NCBI GenBank assembly: GCA_947564305.1 | Contig: CANOBT010000233.1 | Span: forward strand, 1-7,311 | DNA: 7,311 bases | From: an uncultured Lachnospiraceae bacterium | GTDB taxonomy: Bacteria; Bacillota_A; Clostridia; Lachnospirales; Lachnospiraceae | Direction: 5' to 3' | Notes under the pieces: model-generated | Told to the model about the DNA's origin: nothing | What the model saw: the letters and a program-made list of their open reading frames with translations, nothing else | Databases searched by the model: none | Program-made: the position numbers and the translations under genes | Part shown: one piece after another, positions 1 through 6,288 of the stretch | How the letters are laid out: each line of letters starts with the position of its first letter | Numbering within the stretch: position 1 is the first letter of the stretch

Positions 1-353
1 ATGATGGAGTTATTCTAACACTTGGAGGTACTGTAACTCTACACCTAACTTCTGAAAATGCTAATGTAGGCGGACTGACTGCACGTTCTGCCACAGATGG
101 TGTTCCTGTAGATTTCGGTGCTGGAAATTATACTTGTGGAAATGATTTTTCTCCCGGAACATACAATATTGTAGCAACGGGCGGAAGTGGAAATGTCAGC
201 TCTGATAACATGTATAGTGGTGGATTAAATGAAATTATGGGAACTTCCAATGATGGCCTCAGTATAACACAATATAATAATGCAAAATTCGAGGATGGAA
301 ATGTTCTTACAATTTCTGGTACGTCAGTACAGCTAGTTCCCGTTGGAGAATAA
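1..353 (+). CDS. 3' end of an unrecognised beta-rich repeat protein (partial)
   Basis: An open frame enters from the left edge (first whole codon at base 3) and stops with TAA at 351-353, giving 116 residues of a C-terminal part. I do not recognise a named family. The visible part is rich in Gly, Ser, Thr and Asn and looks all-beta, with no membrane segment or sorting signal at its end. It contains a GNYTCGNDFSPGTYNIVA stretch, a G-x-Y-x-x-G-x-D-F-x-x-G-T-Y pattern of the kind I associate with repeated domains in secreted or lipid-anchored Firmicutes proteins. The first visible residues (DGVILTLGGTVTLHLT) resemble the last ones (DGNVLTISGTSVQLVP), so the protein probably ends with at least two copies of one domain of roughly 100 residues. 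The N-terminus, and with it any signal peptide, is outside the window. The next gene on the same strand starts 64 bases on. Confidence 0.7.
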   Translation, partial: DGVILTLGGTVTLHLTSENANVGGLTARSATDGVPVDFGAGNYTCGNDFSPGTYNIVATGGSGNVSSDNMYSGGLNEIMGTSNDGLSITQYNNAKFEDGNVLTISGTSVQLVPVGE

Positions 354-417
354 TTTAGACTCGACATTTTATTAATATTATCATACTTATCAATAGCAGA
401 AAGGATGTGACCGCATA

Positions 418-966
418 ATGGCATTACCACAGGAACGAATTTACACATCGGAAGATTACTGGAACCTGCCGGATGGACAACGCGCAGAGCTAATTGACGG
501 ACAGCTTTATGATATGGCGCCGCCTAGCCCATTTCATCAGGAATTGATTATGGAGCTTTCGGCAACCATCCGGCAGCATATTAAAAATAATAAAGGGGAC
601 TGTAAAGTATATCCTGCTCCTCTTGCTGTCAATCTTCATACAGACGATAAAACCTGGGTTGAACCGGATATCAGTGTTGTGTGTGATAAAAGCAAAATTA
701 CGGCCAGAGAATGTAAAGGCGCCCCCGACTGGGTTATTGAAATTGTTTCTCCAAGCAGTCAGAGAATGGATTATGGAATTAAACTTTTTAAATATCGTAC
801 TGCTAAGGTCCGAGAATACTGGATTGTAAACCCTATGACCAAAACCGTACAAACGTACTCTTTTGAAGGTGAAGAGGATTCGCATCAATATGCTTTTGAG
901 GATTCTATACCAGTTCATATTTTTGATAATTTGGTCATTAAAATAGACGACTTACTAAACAATTAA
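418..966 (+). CDS. Uma2 family (DUF820) PD-(D/E)XK nuclease-like protein
   Basis: This 182-residue protein has the usual length and layout of the Uma2/DUF820 family of restriction-endonuclease-like folds. Family landmarks are visible in order: the N-terminal Y-W-N-L-P-D-G-Q-R-A-E-L-I-D-G segment (E24), H40 in PFHQ, W-V-E-P-D-I-S-V-V-C-D (D84), P-D-W-V-I-E-I-V-S-P-S (E108), K122 in IKLFKY, then the V-R-E-Y-W-I-V-N-P strand (134-138). D84, E108 and K122 are the plausible metal-binding and catalytic set; that assignment is by family analogy. There is no signal peptide or membrane segment, so it should be cytoplasmic. The start is ATG 418, with an AGAAAGGA ribosome site at 398-405, 12 bases upstream and a little far. 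No alternative start in frame is better placed. Uma2 proteins are abundant in cyanobacteria and scattered in Firmicutes; their biological role and substrate are poorly known. Here it sits two positions ahead of an integrase, so it may be cargo of a mobile element. Confidence 0.88.
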   Translation: MALPQERIYTSEDYWNLPDGQRAELIDGQLYDMAPPSPFHQELIMELSATIRQHIKNNKGDCKVYPAPLAVNLHTDDKTWVEPDISVVCDKSKITARECKGAPDWVIEIVSPSSQRMDYGIKLFKYRTAKVREYWIVNPMTKTVQTYSFEGEEDSHQYAFEDSIPVHIFDNLVIKIDDLLNN

Positions 967-977
967 TCATTATATTG

Positions 978-1009
978 AAAAACCGCCCCTGCTGCCAACA
1001 GGAACGGTC
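978..1009 (-). terminator. Hairpin with T-run on the minus strand, after the Uma2 gene
   Basis: The stem is ACCG (982-985) with CGGT (1005-1008) and CCTG (988-991) with CAGG (999-1002), separated by a 2x2 internal loop and closed by a 7-base loop. On the minus strand it is followed by five T (982-978), the polarity of an intrinsic terminator. On the plus strand the 3' flank is CTTCATG, without a T-run, so it would end Uma2 transcripts poorly. Moderate stem, moderate confidence. Confidence 0.45.
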
Positions 1010-1053
1010 TTCATGTAGCACATCCCCAAAAGATGTACAATCAAATTCTAGCC
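978..1053 (-). ncRNA. Candidate small RNA, about 76 nt, divergent from the integrase
   Basis: A minus-strand promoter (1060-1088) should start transcription near 1053, and a hairpin with five T ends it near 978. The predicted RNA has a 5' hairpin, ACATC/GATGT (1036-1032 with 1024-1020, 7-base loop), then the terminator hairpin. The longest ATG frame inside is negligible, so it would be non-coding. It reads away from the integrase and lies wholly between Uma2 and the integrase, so it would be antisense to any read-through integrase mRNA leader. Neither the RNA nor the promoter is a family I can name. Alternatively these are only a terminator and a chance promoter match. Confidence 0.3.
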
Positions 1054-1076
1054 GAATTTATTGTATCATCTTCGGG
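1025..1076. repeat. Long imperfect palindrome upstream of the integrase
   Basis: Two arms pair around TAGCC (1049-1053): AAATTC (1043-1048) with GAATTT (1054-1059), TACAAT (1036-1041) with ATTGTA (1060-1065), AAGATG (1030-1035) with CATCTT (1067-1072), and CCC (1025-1027) with GGG (1074-1076). Only single-base bulges (1042, 1066) and a small internal loop interrupt about 21 pairs. No T-run follows on either strand, so it is not a simple terminator. It could be an operator for a dimeric regulator, an RNA structure in the integrase leader, or part of the recombination site. The right arm carries the -10 box of the minus-strand promoter. Confidence 0.7.
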
Positions 1077-1088
1077 CAACTAAAGCAA
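1060..1088 (-). promoter_or_regulatory. Candidate minus-strand promoter inside the integrase leader
   Basis: On the minus strand TTGCTT (1088-1083) is followed after exactly 17 bases by TACAAT (1065-1060). A TG one base upstream of the -10 box (1068-1067) gives an extended -10. The -10 box lies in the right arm of the palindrome, so a protein bound there, or a cruciform, would interfere with it. Confidence 0.45.
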
Positions 1089-1133
1089 GAGAACAAAGGT
1101 TCCCTGGCTGTTATTTTTATACTCATTTTCAAG

Positions 1134-1139
1134 AAAGGA
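1134..1139 (+). promoter_or_regulatory. Ribosome binding site that fixes the integrase start
   Basis: AAAGGA lies 8 bases before ATG 1148 but only 2 bases before the in-frame ATG 1142. The spacing favours 1148. The frame remains open upstream to TTG 1061, but that codon has no ribosome site. Confidence 0.7.
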
Positions 1140-1147
1140 AGATGATC

Positions 1148-2260
1148 ATGTGGATTGAAGAAACCAGAAATGGAAAGTACAAAGCCGTAGAACGCTACAC
1201 AGACTATCTCACAGGCAAAACGAAGCGTGTTTCTGTCACAATGGAGAAAAACACCGCCCAGGCCCGAAAAGTGGCTCAAATCGCCCTACAGGAGAAAATC
1301 CAACAGGCATACACCGGCAAAAAAGAAGAAAATAAATTGACATTTGCTGAACTGGTAGACGAATATCGGAAAGACCAGAAAGTAACTGTAAAAATGTCCA
1401 CCTACAAACGGAATTATTTCGCCTGTAAAACACTTATGACCATCCTCGGAGAACGCACCCTGGTAAACCGTCTGTCCGCCAAATACGTGCGTGACAAATT
1501 TCTGGCCACCGGGAAAGCCCCAGGAACCTTGAATGAACATATGACCCGTTTCAAGGCACTGATCCGATGGGGATATCACAATGACCTGATATCTGATATT
1601 TCTTATCTGGATAAACTGGAACCATTTAAGGACACACCGCACAGAGTAAAAATCCAAGACAAATATCTGGAATCGGAAGAATTGAAAAAACTCTTGGCCG
1701 GAATGAAAATTCAGAAATGGAAGATGCTGACTAAGTTTTTCGCTTTGTCTGGGCTGAGATTTGGAGAAGCTGCCGCGCTCCTGCTGTCCGACATTGATTT
1801 AAAAGAACGGGTAATCCATGTAACCAAAACCTATGATCCGGTAAATCTGGTGGTAACCACACCTAAAACCCTCTGCTCCGTCCGGGACGTATATATGCAG
1901 GACGATTTGAAAACACTATGCAAGCAAATCAAACTCGCCGCCCTGCAGCAGAATATTTTATATGGGCATCCGGACAACCAGATATTATTTGCTGATGAAT
2001 CCGGAGAACACATGGAGTATTATACATATAACAAATATTTGAAAGAAAATGCTTTAAAATTGCTTGACAGGGAAATCACAGCGCATACACTCCGGCACAC
2101 ACACGCATCATTGCTATTGGAGAATGGAGTACCCATTGATGTGATTTCCAGAAGGCTCGGCCATGAAAATAGCCAGGTCACACGTGAGATATATCTTCAC
2201 GTTACTGAAAAGCTGAAAGAAAAAGATAATGAGCTGATTAAGGATATCAAAATTATTTAA
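1148..2260 (+). CDS. Tyrosine recombinase / phage-type integrase
   Basis: This 370-residue protein, started at ATG 1148 from its ribosome-site spacing, has the three-part layout of phage and integrative-element integrases. An N-terminal arm-binding domain (about 1-55; W-I-E-E-T-R-N-G-K-Y-K opening, then a Y-x-D-Y-L-T-G-K-T-K-R strand) precedes a SAM-like core-binding domain (about 62-160) and the catalytic domain (about 170-365). All catalytic residues are in place: R204 in LSGLRFGEAA, K240 in TTPKT, H313 and R316 in HTLRHTH, H339 in RRLGHENS, and the nucleophile Y349 in REIYLHV. It should therefore be active, catalysing site-specific integration and excision through a covalent phosphotyrosine intermediate. 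It lies last in the plus-strand block, pointing at the chromosomal genes on the other strand, with candidate arm sites just after its stop. No excisionase gene is seen beside it. Whether it belongs to a prophage or a conjugative element cannot be told from this window. Confidence 0.95.
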   Translation: MWIEETRNGKYKAVERYTDYLTGKTKRVSVTMEKNTAQARKVAQIALQEKIQQAYTGKKEENKLTFAELVDEYRKDQKVTVKMSTYKRNYFACKTLMTILGERTLVNRLSAKYVRDKFLATGKAPGTLNEHMTRFKALIRWGYHNDLISDISYLDKLEPFKDTPHRVKIQDKYLESEELKKLLAGMKIQKWKMLTKFFALSGLRFGEAAALLLSDIDLKERVIHVTKTYDPVNLVVTTPKTLCSVRDVYMQDDLKTLCKQIKLAALQQNILYGHPDNQILFADESGEHMEYYTYNKYLKENALKLLDREITAHTLRHTHASLLLENGVPIDVISRRLGHENSQVTREIYLHVTEKLKEKDNELIKDIKII

Positions 2261-2294
2261 TCGCAGAATCTTGGACAACTCCTCTTCAAAAATA

Positions 2295-2314
2295 AGGGGC
2301 AAATGAGGGGCAAA
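2295..2314 (+). repeat. Tandem AGGGGCAAA repeat, candidate integrase arm-type sites
   Basis: AGGGGCAAA occurs at 2295-2303 and again at 2306-2314, a period of 11 bases or about one helical turn, 34 bases after the integrase stop. A similar GGGCAAC lies upstream of the integrase at 1074-1080. Direct repeats beside an integrase gene are typical of arm-type binding sites for its N-terminal domain. The assignment is inference from position and spacing. Confidence 0.45.
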
Positions 2315-2354
2315 CTTTTGAATAAAATAAGCATATACCGCAAAAACTACACAT

Positions 2355-2385
2355 CTGAAAAGCCTTGAAATATAAGGCTTTTCAG
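2355..2385. repeat. Perfect 12-bp hairpin downstream of the integrase (attachment-site candidate)
   Basis: CTGAAAAGCCTT (2355-2366) pairs perfectly with AAGGCTTTTCAG (2374-2385) around a 7-base loop. On the plus strand it is followed by CCAATACG, with no T-run. On the minus strand the only T-run begins ten bases past the stem. It is therefore weak as a terminator. Lying between the candidate arm sites and the chromosomal gene, it may belong to the recombination core; as a plain terminator it would serve the integrase. Confidence 0.5.
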
Positions 2386-2441
2386 CCAATACGCATATCT
2401 ATTATGGATAGCATAAAGTCCCATCTTCCGCAGTTTATTTC

Positions 2442-2481
2442 AAAAAATGAAAACCTTGATTTCTCAAGGTTTTCATTTTTT
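2442..2481. terminator. Strong bidirectional intrinsic terminator between integrase and surface-protein gene
   Basis: A 17-bp perfect stem (2442-2458 with 2465-2481) with a 6-base loop has A6 on one flank and T6 on the other, so it can end transcription both ways. The GC-containing core is GAAAACCTTG with CAAGGTTTTC. Its T-run touches the TAA stop (2483-2481) of the surface-protein gene, so it is that gene's terminator and also shields it from integrase transcription. Confidence 0.9.
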
Positions 2482-5400
2482 TATTCTCCCGTTTTTGGAC
2501 TTTTCCGTATACTGGAATCACTATCTTTTTTCTCACCAGAGTTAGAAGAAATCGTATCCTCCACTTTTGTGCCGGAATTTGTGTCATTGCCGCTATTCAA
2601 TGACACTTTTTCAAAAACAACCACATACTCGGATGCATGTGAGAAAGACAAACTGATATTTCCATCCGCCCCGACCTCTCCGGCATCCATATAAATCAGC
2701 TTCCCAGAACTATCATAATAATATAACTTTCCGGTGCTGCCATTATGTTCAACGCCGAGATTTACGGTAAGATCTGCCCGAAATCCAAACTCGCCATCGT
2801 GAGCCAGGGTAATCTGAGTCGCAGGTTTTCCATTCGCAATGGAATCCACAATAGCCGGAGGAATACCATCCGTATCAACGATCACTTCCAAATCAATATC
2901 TTTCAAATTAGCTGCAACCACTTCGTTTCCGCTGATAGACCAACTATAAGTTCCCATGTCAAGGACAATGCTGACCTCTTTTCCTTTAATGGCTTCCAAA
3001 ACCTCCTTCGGCACCACGGTAGATTTTCCCATATCAACATGTATCGTTTCCCCGCTTTGACTCTGATTAATAGCGTCTATAATTTTATCAATTTTTTCCA
3101 CTGAAGGCTTTGTACCTGATGACCCCTGTGTAGAGCCGTTTTTCGGTTCTGCATCTGCCACAAGAAATTCCTTGTCCCCGGTAATTGTCACAGTTTGTCC
3201 CTTAGCGTATCCTTCCCATAAGATATCCCTATACGTTTCGTTTTCAACAGGCAGCGTAAAACTGGAGCCTTTCTCCACAACTACATATTGATAGACGCCT
3301 TTCGGATATTTTAAAATAACTACGCAGTTAGCGTACTGCGCCTGTATATTCATTTTTTTATATCTTGGAATATCTGTACCCTTCGCTATACTGGCCCAAT
3401 CTGAGAATACAAGACCTTTTAGATGGTTTAATTCACTCAAAGCCTTTTTGACTTCTTCAAAGGCAGCCTGATACGAAAGATTTTCTCCATCCAGAGCCAT
3501 CAACTTGCTGCCGGAGACAAGCTTTCCGTCTTCTCCTCGATAAGTATAAGATACCTCCGCTGTAGTCTTTCCCTTGTAAATGGCTGTCACATCCAGATTT
3601 GTCATCTCATGGGACAACCCTTCGTTCACGTCAATCCCTGGAATGGCCCATTTCTCAAACTCCATTCCGGCCGGTGCGTTTGGTTCTTCTAAAGCGGCCA
3701 GAGCAGCATTGATTGTCGTATTTTTTTCATATGTTTTGGAAATGATTTTGGATATTTCATTTCCATTTTCATCAAGATACTTCGTATTCCATGCTACCAG
3801 ACAGTTATCATACTTGGCTTCTACACCAACATACCCCATATCCACAACCTGCGCCGATTCATCCTGTGAGCCATCCAATTGATATCCGGAAAGGAGTTCT
3901 AAGTCAGCATCTGCCGGCGGCACAAAGGAAGCCAGCATATCCCCATACGTCGCATCCTTATCGACGAACTGCGGTACGATTGCCATCATCATCCCCTTGT
4001 CTTTACTTACATATGTAAGTACCACATTCACACAGCTTTTGTCATAAACTGCACGAAAATCATAGGAAGGGTTGGATGCATTTCCAAAAAACAACTCTGT
4101 ATCCGCGTTTACTTCCCTACCAGAGCCTTCTTCCCGGAATGTCACATTCACCCCTTCTGCAGGCAGCGGAGGACAAATTCCAAGTCCTTCCAGAGAATCC
4201 CTCCTCCCTACTTTCATCGTCTTGTTCTCAACAAAAGGACCGTAAGTATAACTGCCGTTTTCCTGACGAATCAATCCATAAACGGAAAAAACGGCATCCT
4301 TTACGTCCTCTCTATAAGTTTCGTCAGTTTCTACTCTAAAATACCACGGGCAGGTATTCTGCCAGTCCGGTTTAAAATCAGACAGATAAGTAGTATATCC
4401 TTGGACATCAGATATGGTCACATTAGTCAACATCCATTCGCACGGATATGTATCGTTCGTAATATGGAGCGTGCCGCTGTATTCCTTTGTATCGGTATTG
4501 TAATGCAAATCCATTCTCTGGTAACTGGAAACATAGGATACCTGCGGATAGAAATCAGCATATGCCGTACTGGAAGGATTTTCTTCATCTACTTTCACAG
4601 TTAATGTAACCGTATCTCCCGGATATGCCCACTGTCCGTTTTTATCAATCGTAACGCTCTCGATCACAGGCGCTTTCGTATCATCCAGATACCCTTCCGG
4701 GTCTACAGTGTAATACCATGGGCGGGTTGTATTCCAGTCCTCCCGGAAGTCCGACAGTGAGGCAGTATTTCCGTTCACATCGGATACGCTCAAGTAGGTA
4801 AGCTCCCACTTCGTAGGATAAGAATCCCGTGTAATAGAGAAACTTCCTATATATTCCATGGTGCTCTTATTTAAATATAGGGTTTTACCTAAATATGAAA
4901 TTCCCGGAGCCTGAGGGCTGAATCTTATACTCATTGAACTTTTAGGGTTTGCTTCATCTACCTTTACCTTAATAGAAACACTTTCCCCTGCTTTCACCAT
5001 TTGCTCATTTTTGTCTATGGTAATACTTTTGATGACAGGTTTTTCCCTATCATAATTATCATTGACAACTGTAAACCTTAAGTTTTTATCTGGTTCATCC
5101 TGCTCCGGATTAAAACGCTTGTATGTATTTAGTACATATATGTCAAGATAATTTATCATCCATTCTGACGGATGAGTACTGTCTTTAATGGTATAAGTAC
5201 CTATCAAAGACTGAGTTTCCGAATCATAGCGCATCTTTATATTATCCGAAAATGAAGTACCGCTATCCACCGTTTTTAAATACAAATATGTAGTTCCCGG
5301 TTCTATTCCTTCACACTCTACATGCGCTGAATATGTCACCGTATCCCCTACCCTCAGCTTTCCATCCGCATTCGAAGTATTTCTTTGGATTTGATAATCC

Positions 5401-6005
5401 GAAACAGATATCTTTCTGGTATTTTGGATTGTAAATGTATAGCAATATTTCCCATCTGCCTTGACAGGCCACTCTACATAATTGTTTGTCTCATCTTCCA
5501 GTCGGATTTGTGAAACATAGTAATCACCTTCATAGCCAGTTAATCTGCTGCAGTCAAAGGTTCCTGTATACAGGTTTTCAGCATCCCCAGATTTTTGAAA
5601 CAGCACATTCCATGTAGTATAATTATTGCTGTTCCTGATCTTGACCGTAATGGATTTGATATCGCGGTCTGCGTCATAGGCTGACATGTTAAAATGAAGG
5701 GTGTCACTTTTTGACAGTGTCTTCCCATTTTCCACCAGTTCAAAGCTTTCAATAACCGGTTGGTTAATATCGTAGGACAACGGCATAATCGAGGATTCAT
5801 CCATTTCCTCCGTCTGCGGTATATCGGCTGAAATCGTGGTTTCTGTCGTTTCCTCCGGTATCTCGTTTCCCGTTTCCTCCTGTGCTCCCTGCTCCATTCC
5901 ATAGTCAATTTCCTCTACCGCCATGCTCTGCATTGGAAATACCGCTGTTGCTATTATGGACGCTGTCAGCAAAATTCCTAATAATTTTCCTCTGGATTTT
6001 TTCAT
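2481..6005 (-). CDS. Large secreted multidomain surface protein with a truncated sortase signal
   Basis: This 1174-residue protein starts at ATG 6005, with a perfect AAAGGAGG (6021-6014) eight bases upstream. Residues 1-29 are a signal peptide (KKSRGK, hydrophobic core, cleavage likely after SMA). An acidic Glu/Thr-rich linker follows, then four Ig-like beta domains of about 120 residues (near 80-200, 201-320, 321-441, 442-566). Domains 3 and 4 are clearly related (PVI-S-TIDKN opening; a YPxxW motif near the end of each). Residues 655-735, 736-812 and 813-895 look like three small beta-grasp-like repeats, each closing with an A-x-Y segment. A Gly/Ser linker (954-970) leads to a further beta-rich domain (970-1135) ending SHASEYVVVFE, then a Ser/Asp/Lys linker. 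The last six residues are S-P-K-T-G-E (1169-1174): a sortase-type motif with no hydrophobic segment or basic tail after it. No enzyme motif is evident, so adhesion or binding of a host or cell-wall ligand is only a guess. Without the anchor it may be released. Confidence 0.9.
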   Translation of the reverse strand: MKKSRGKLLGILLTASIIATAVFPMQSMAVEEIDYGMEQGAQEETGNEIPEETTETTISADIPQTEEMDESSIMPLSYDINQPVIESFELVENGKTLSKSDTLHFNMSAYDADRDIKSITVKIRNSNNYTTWNVLFQKSGDAENLYTGTFDCSRLTGYEGDYYVSQIRLEDETNNYVEWPVKADGKYCYTFTIQNTRKISVSDYQIQRNTSNADGKLRVGDTVTYSAHVECEGIEPGTTYLYLKTVDSGTSFSDNIKMRYDSETQSLIGTYTIKDSTHPSEWMINYLDIYVLNTYKRFNPEQDEPDKNLRFTVVNDNYDREKPVIKSITIDKNEQMVKAGESVSIKVKVDEANPKSSMSIRFSPQAPGISYLGKTLYLNKSTMEYIGSFSITRDSYPTKWELTYLSVSDVNGNTASLSDFREDWNTTRPWYYTVDPEGYLDDTKAPVIESVTIDKNGQWAYPGDTVTLTVKVDEENPSSTAYADFYPQVSYVSSYQRMDLHYNTDTKEYSGTLHITNDTYPCEWMLTNVTISDVQGYTTYLSDFKPDWQNTCPWYFRVETDETYREDVKDAVFSVYGLIRQENGSYTYGPFVENKTMKVGRRDSLEGLGICPPLPAEGVNVTFREEGSGREVNADTELFFGNASNPSYDFRAVYDKSCVNVVLTYVSKDKGMMMAIVPQFVDKDATYGDMLASFVPPADADLELLSGYQLDGSQDESAQVVDMGYVGVEAKYDNCLVAWNTKYLDENGNEISKIISKTYEKNTTINAALAALEEPNAPAGMEFEKWAIPGIDVNEGLSHEMTNLDVTAIYKGKTTAEVSYTYRGEDGKLVSGSKLMALDGENLSYQAAFEEVKKALSELNHLKGLVFSDWASIAKGTDIPRYKKMNIQAQYANCVVILKYPKGVYQYVVVEKGSSFTLPVENETYRDILWEGYAKGQTVTITGDKEFLVADAEPKNGSTQGSSGTKPSVEKIDKIIDAINQSQSGETIHVDMGKSTVVPKEVLEAIKGKEVSIVLDMGTYSWSISGNEVVAANLKDIDLEVIVDTDGIPPAIVDSIANGKPATQITLAHDGEFGFRADLTVNLGVEHNGSTGKLYYYDSSGKLIYMDAGEVGADGNISLSFSHASEYVVVFEKVSLNSGNDTNSGTKVEDTISSNSGEKKDSDSSIRKSPKTGE

Positions 6006-6179
6006 ACATGAGGCCTCCTTTGTAAAATATGTTATTTGAAATTGAGCTGAAAAACTACCCTCCTTTCTTCCTATTTTTGAATAAGATAGATAGAAACATC
6101 TATATTATTCTCCACAACAAAAAAAGCGATAAATTCCCGTTCAGGAATCTATCACCTGTACCTCTGGATTTACCGCCAC
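6006..6179 (-). promoter_or_regulatory. Leader of the surface-protein gene with possible attenuation
   Basis: From the predicted start near 6179 the untranslated leader runs about 174 nt. It contains an intrinsic terminator (6153-6119) well ahead of the ribosome site. Just upstream, GGTAAATCC (6174-6166) can pair with the 3' half of that terminator stem (6137-6128): nine pairs including one G-T, with one bulged base. Terminator and antiterminator are thus mutually exclusive. I do not recognise a known riboswitch class. The part between 6118 and 6022 is AT-rich; I see only a short ATAGAT/ATCTAT hairpin and a spare AGGAGG (6065-6060). Confidence 0.4.
6119..6153 (-). terminator. Intrinsic terminator in the surface-protein leader
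   Basis: On the minus strand GATAGATTCC (6153-6144) pairs with GGAATTTATC (6137-6128), ten pairs with one G-T, around a 6-base loop. GC and seven T (6125-6119) follow. It lies downstream of the promoter at 6186-6214 and about 115 bases before the start codon, so full-length mRNA requires read-through or antitermination. Confidence 0.75.
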
Positions 6180-6185
6180 ATCAAA

Positions 6186-6214
6186 ATTTTATCACAATCA
6201 ACAAATTTATACAA
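6186..6214 (-). promoter_or_regulatory. Promoter of the surface-protein gene
   Basis: On the minus strand TTGTAT (6214-6209) is followed after 17 bases by TAAAAT (6191-6186). A TG one base upstream of the -10 box (6194-6193) makes an extended -10. The flanks are AT-rich and the ribosomal operon terminator lies just upstream, so this should be the gene's own vegetative promoter, with a start near 6179. Confidence 0.6.
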
Positions 6215-6239
6215 TAATATATTTTACATAATTCCAGCC

Positions 6240-6267
6240 AAAAAGGCGGCCGAATCACTCAGCCGCC
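6240..6267 (-). terminator. Terminator of the infC-rpmI-rplT operon
   Basis: On the minus strand GGCGGCTGA (6267-6259) pairs with TCGGCCGCC (6253-6245), nine pairs with one G-T, around a 5-base loop. Five T (6244-6240) follow. It begins 21 bases after the rplT stop and separates the ribosomal operon from the surface-protein gene. Confidence 0.9.
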
Positions 6268-6288
6268 CTTCAATTCACATTATACTCT

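Larger units (their letters stand above)
1..2441. mobile_element. Probable terminal part of an integrated element (boundary uncertain)
   Basis: A complete integrase, adjacent direct repeats, a Uma2 gene and an unrecognised repeat protein sit on the plus strand and face core chromosomal genes on the minus strand. The right boundary should lie between the integrase stop (2260) and the terminator (2442). The left end and the second attachment site are outside the window, so extent and type are unknown. No conjugation, capsid or transposase gene is visible. The integrase could also be a lone remnant. Confidence 0.4.

Noticed and set aside
361..390. Promoter for the Uma2 gene (TCGACA with an AT-rich region downstream)
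   Set aside because: No hexamer resembling TATAAT occurs at correct spacing; too weak to list.
490..918. Minus-strand open frame opposite the Uma2 gene
   Set aside because: It lies wholly within a clear family member on the other strand, with no family resemblance of its own.
1118..1123. TATACT as a -10 box for the integrase
   Set aside because: There is no recognisable -35 at 16-18 bases and the start would fall almost on the ribosome site, so the integrase promoter remains unassigned.
1061..1147. Longer integrase starting at TTG 1061
   Set aside because: The codon lies inside the palindrome and has no ribosome site; the extra residues do not resemble an integrase N-terminus, while ATG 1148 has AAAGGA at 8 bases.
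6055..6099. 14-residue leader peptide frame in the surface-protein leader (minus strand)
   Set aside because: It has only a weak ribosome site, no run of regulatory codons, and lies after the terminator, so it could not control it by classical attenuation.
6119..6179. Known riboswitch (preQ1, fluoride, c-di-GMP, T-box) in the surface-protein leader
   Set aside because: I could not match the conserved cores of these classes; only the terminator/antiterminator geometry is supported.
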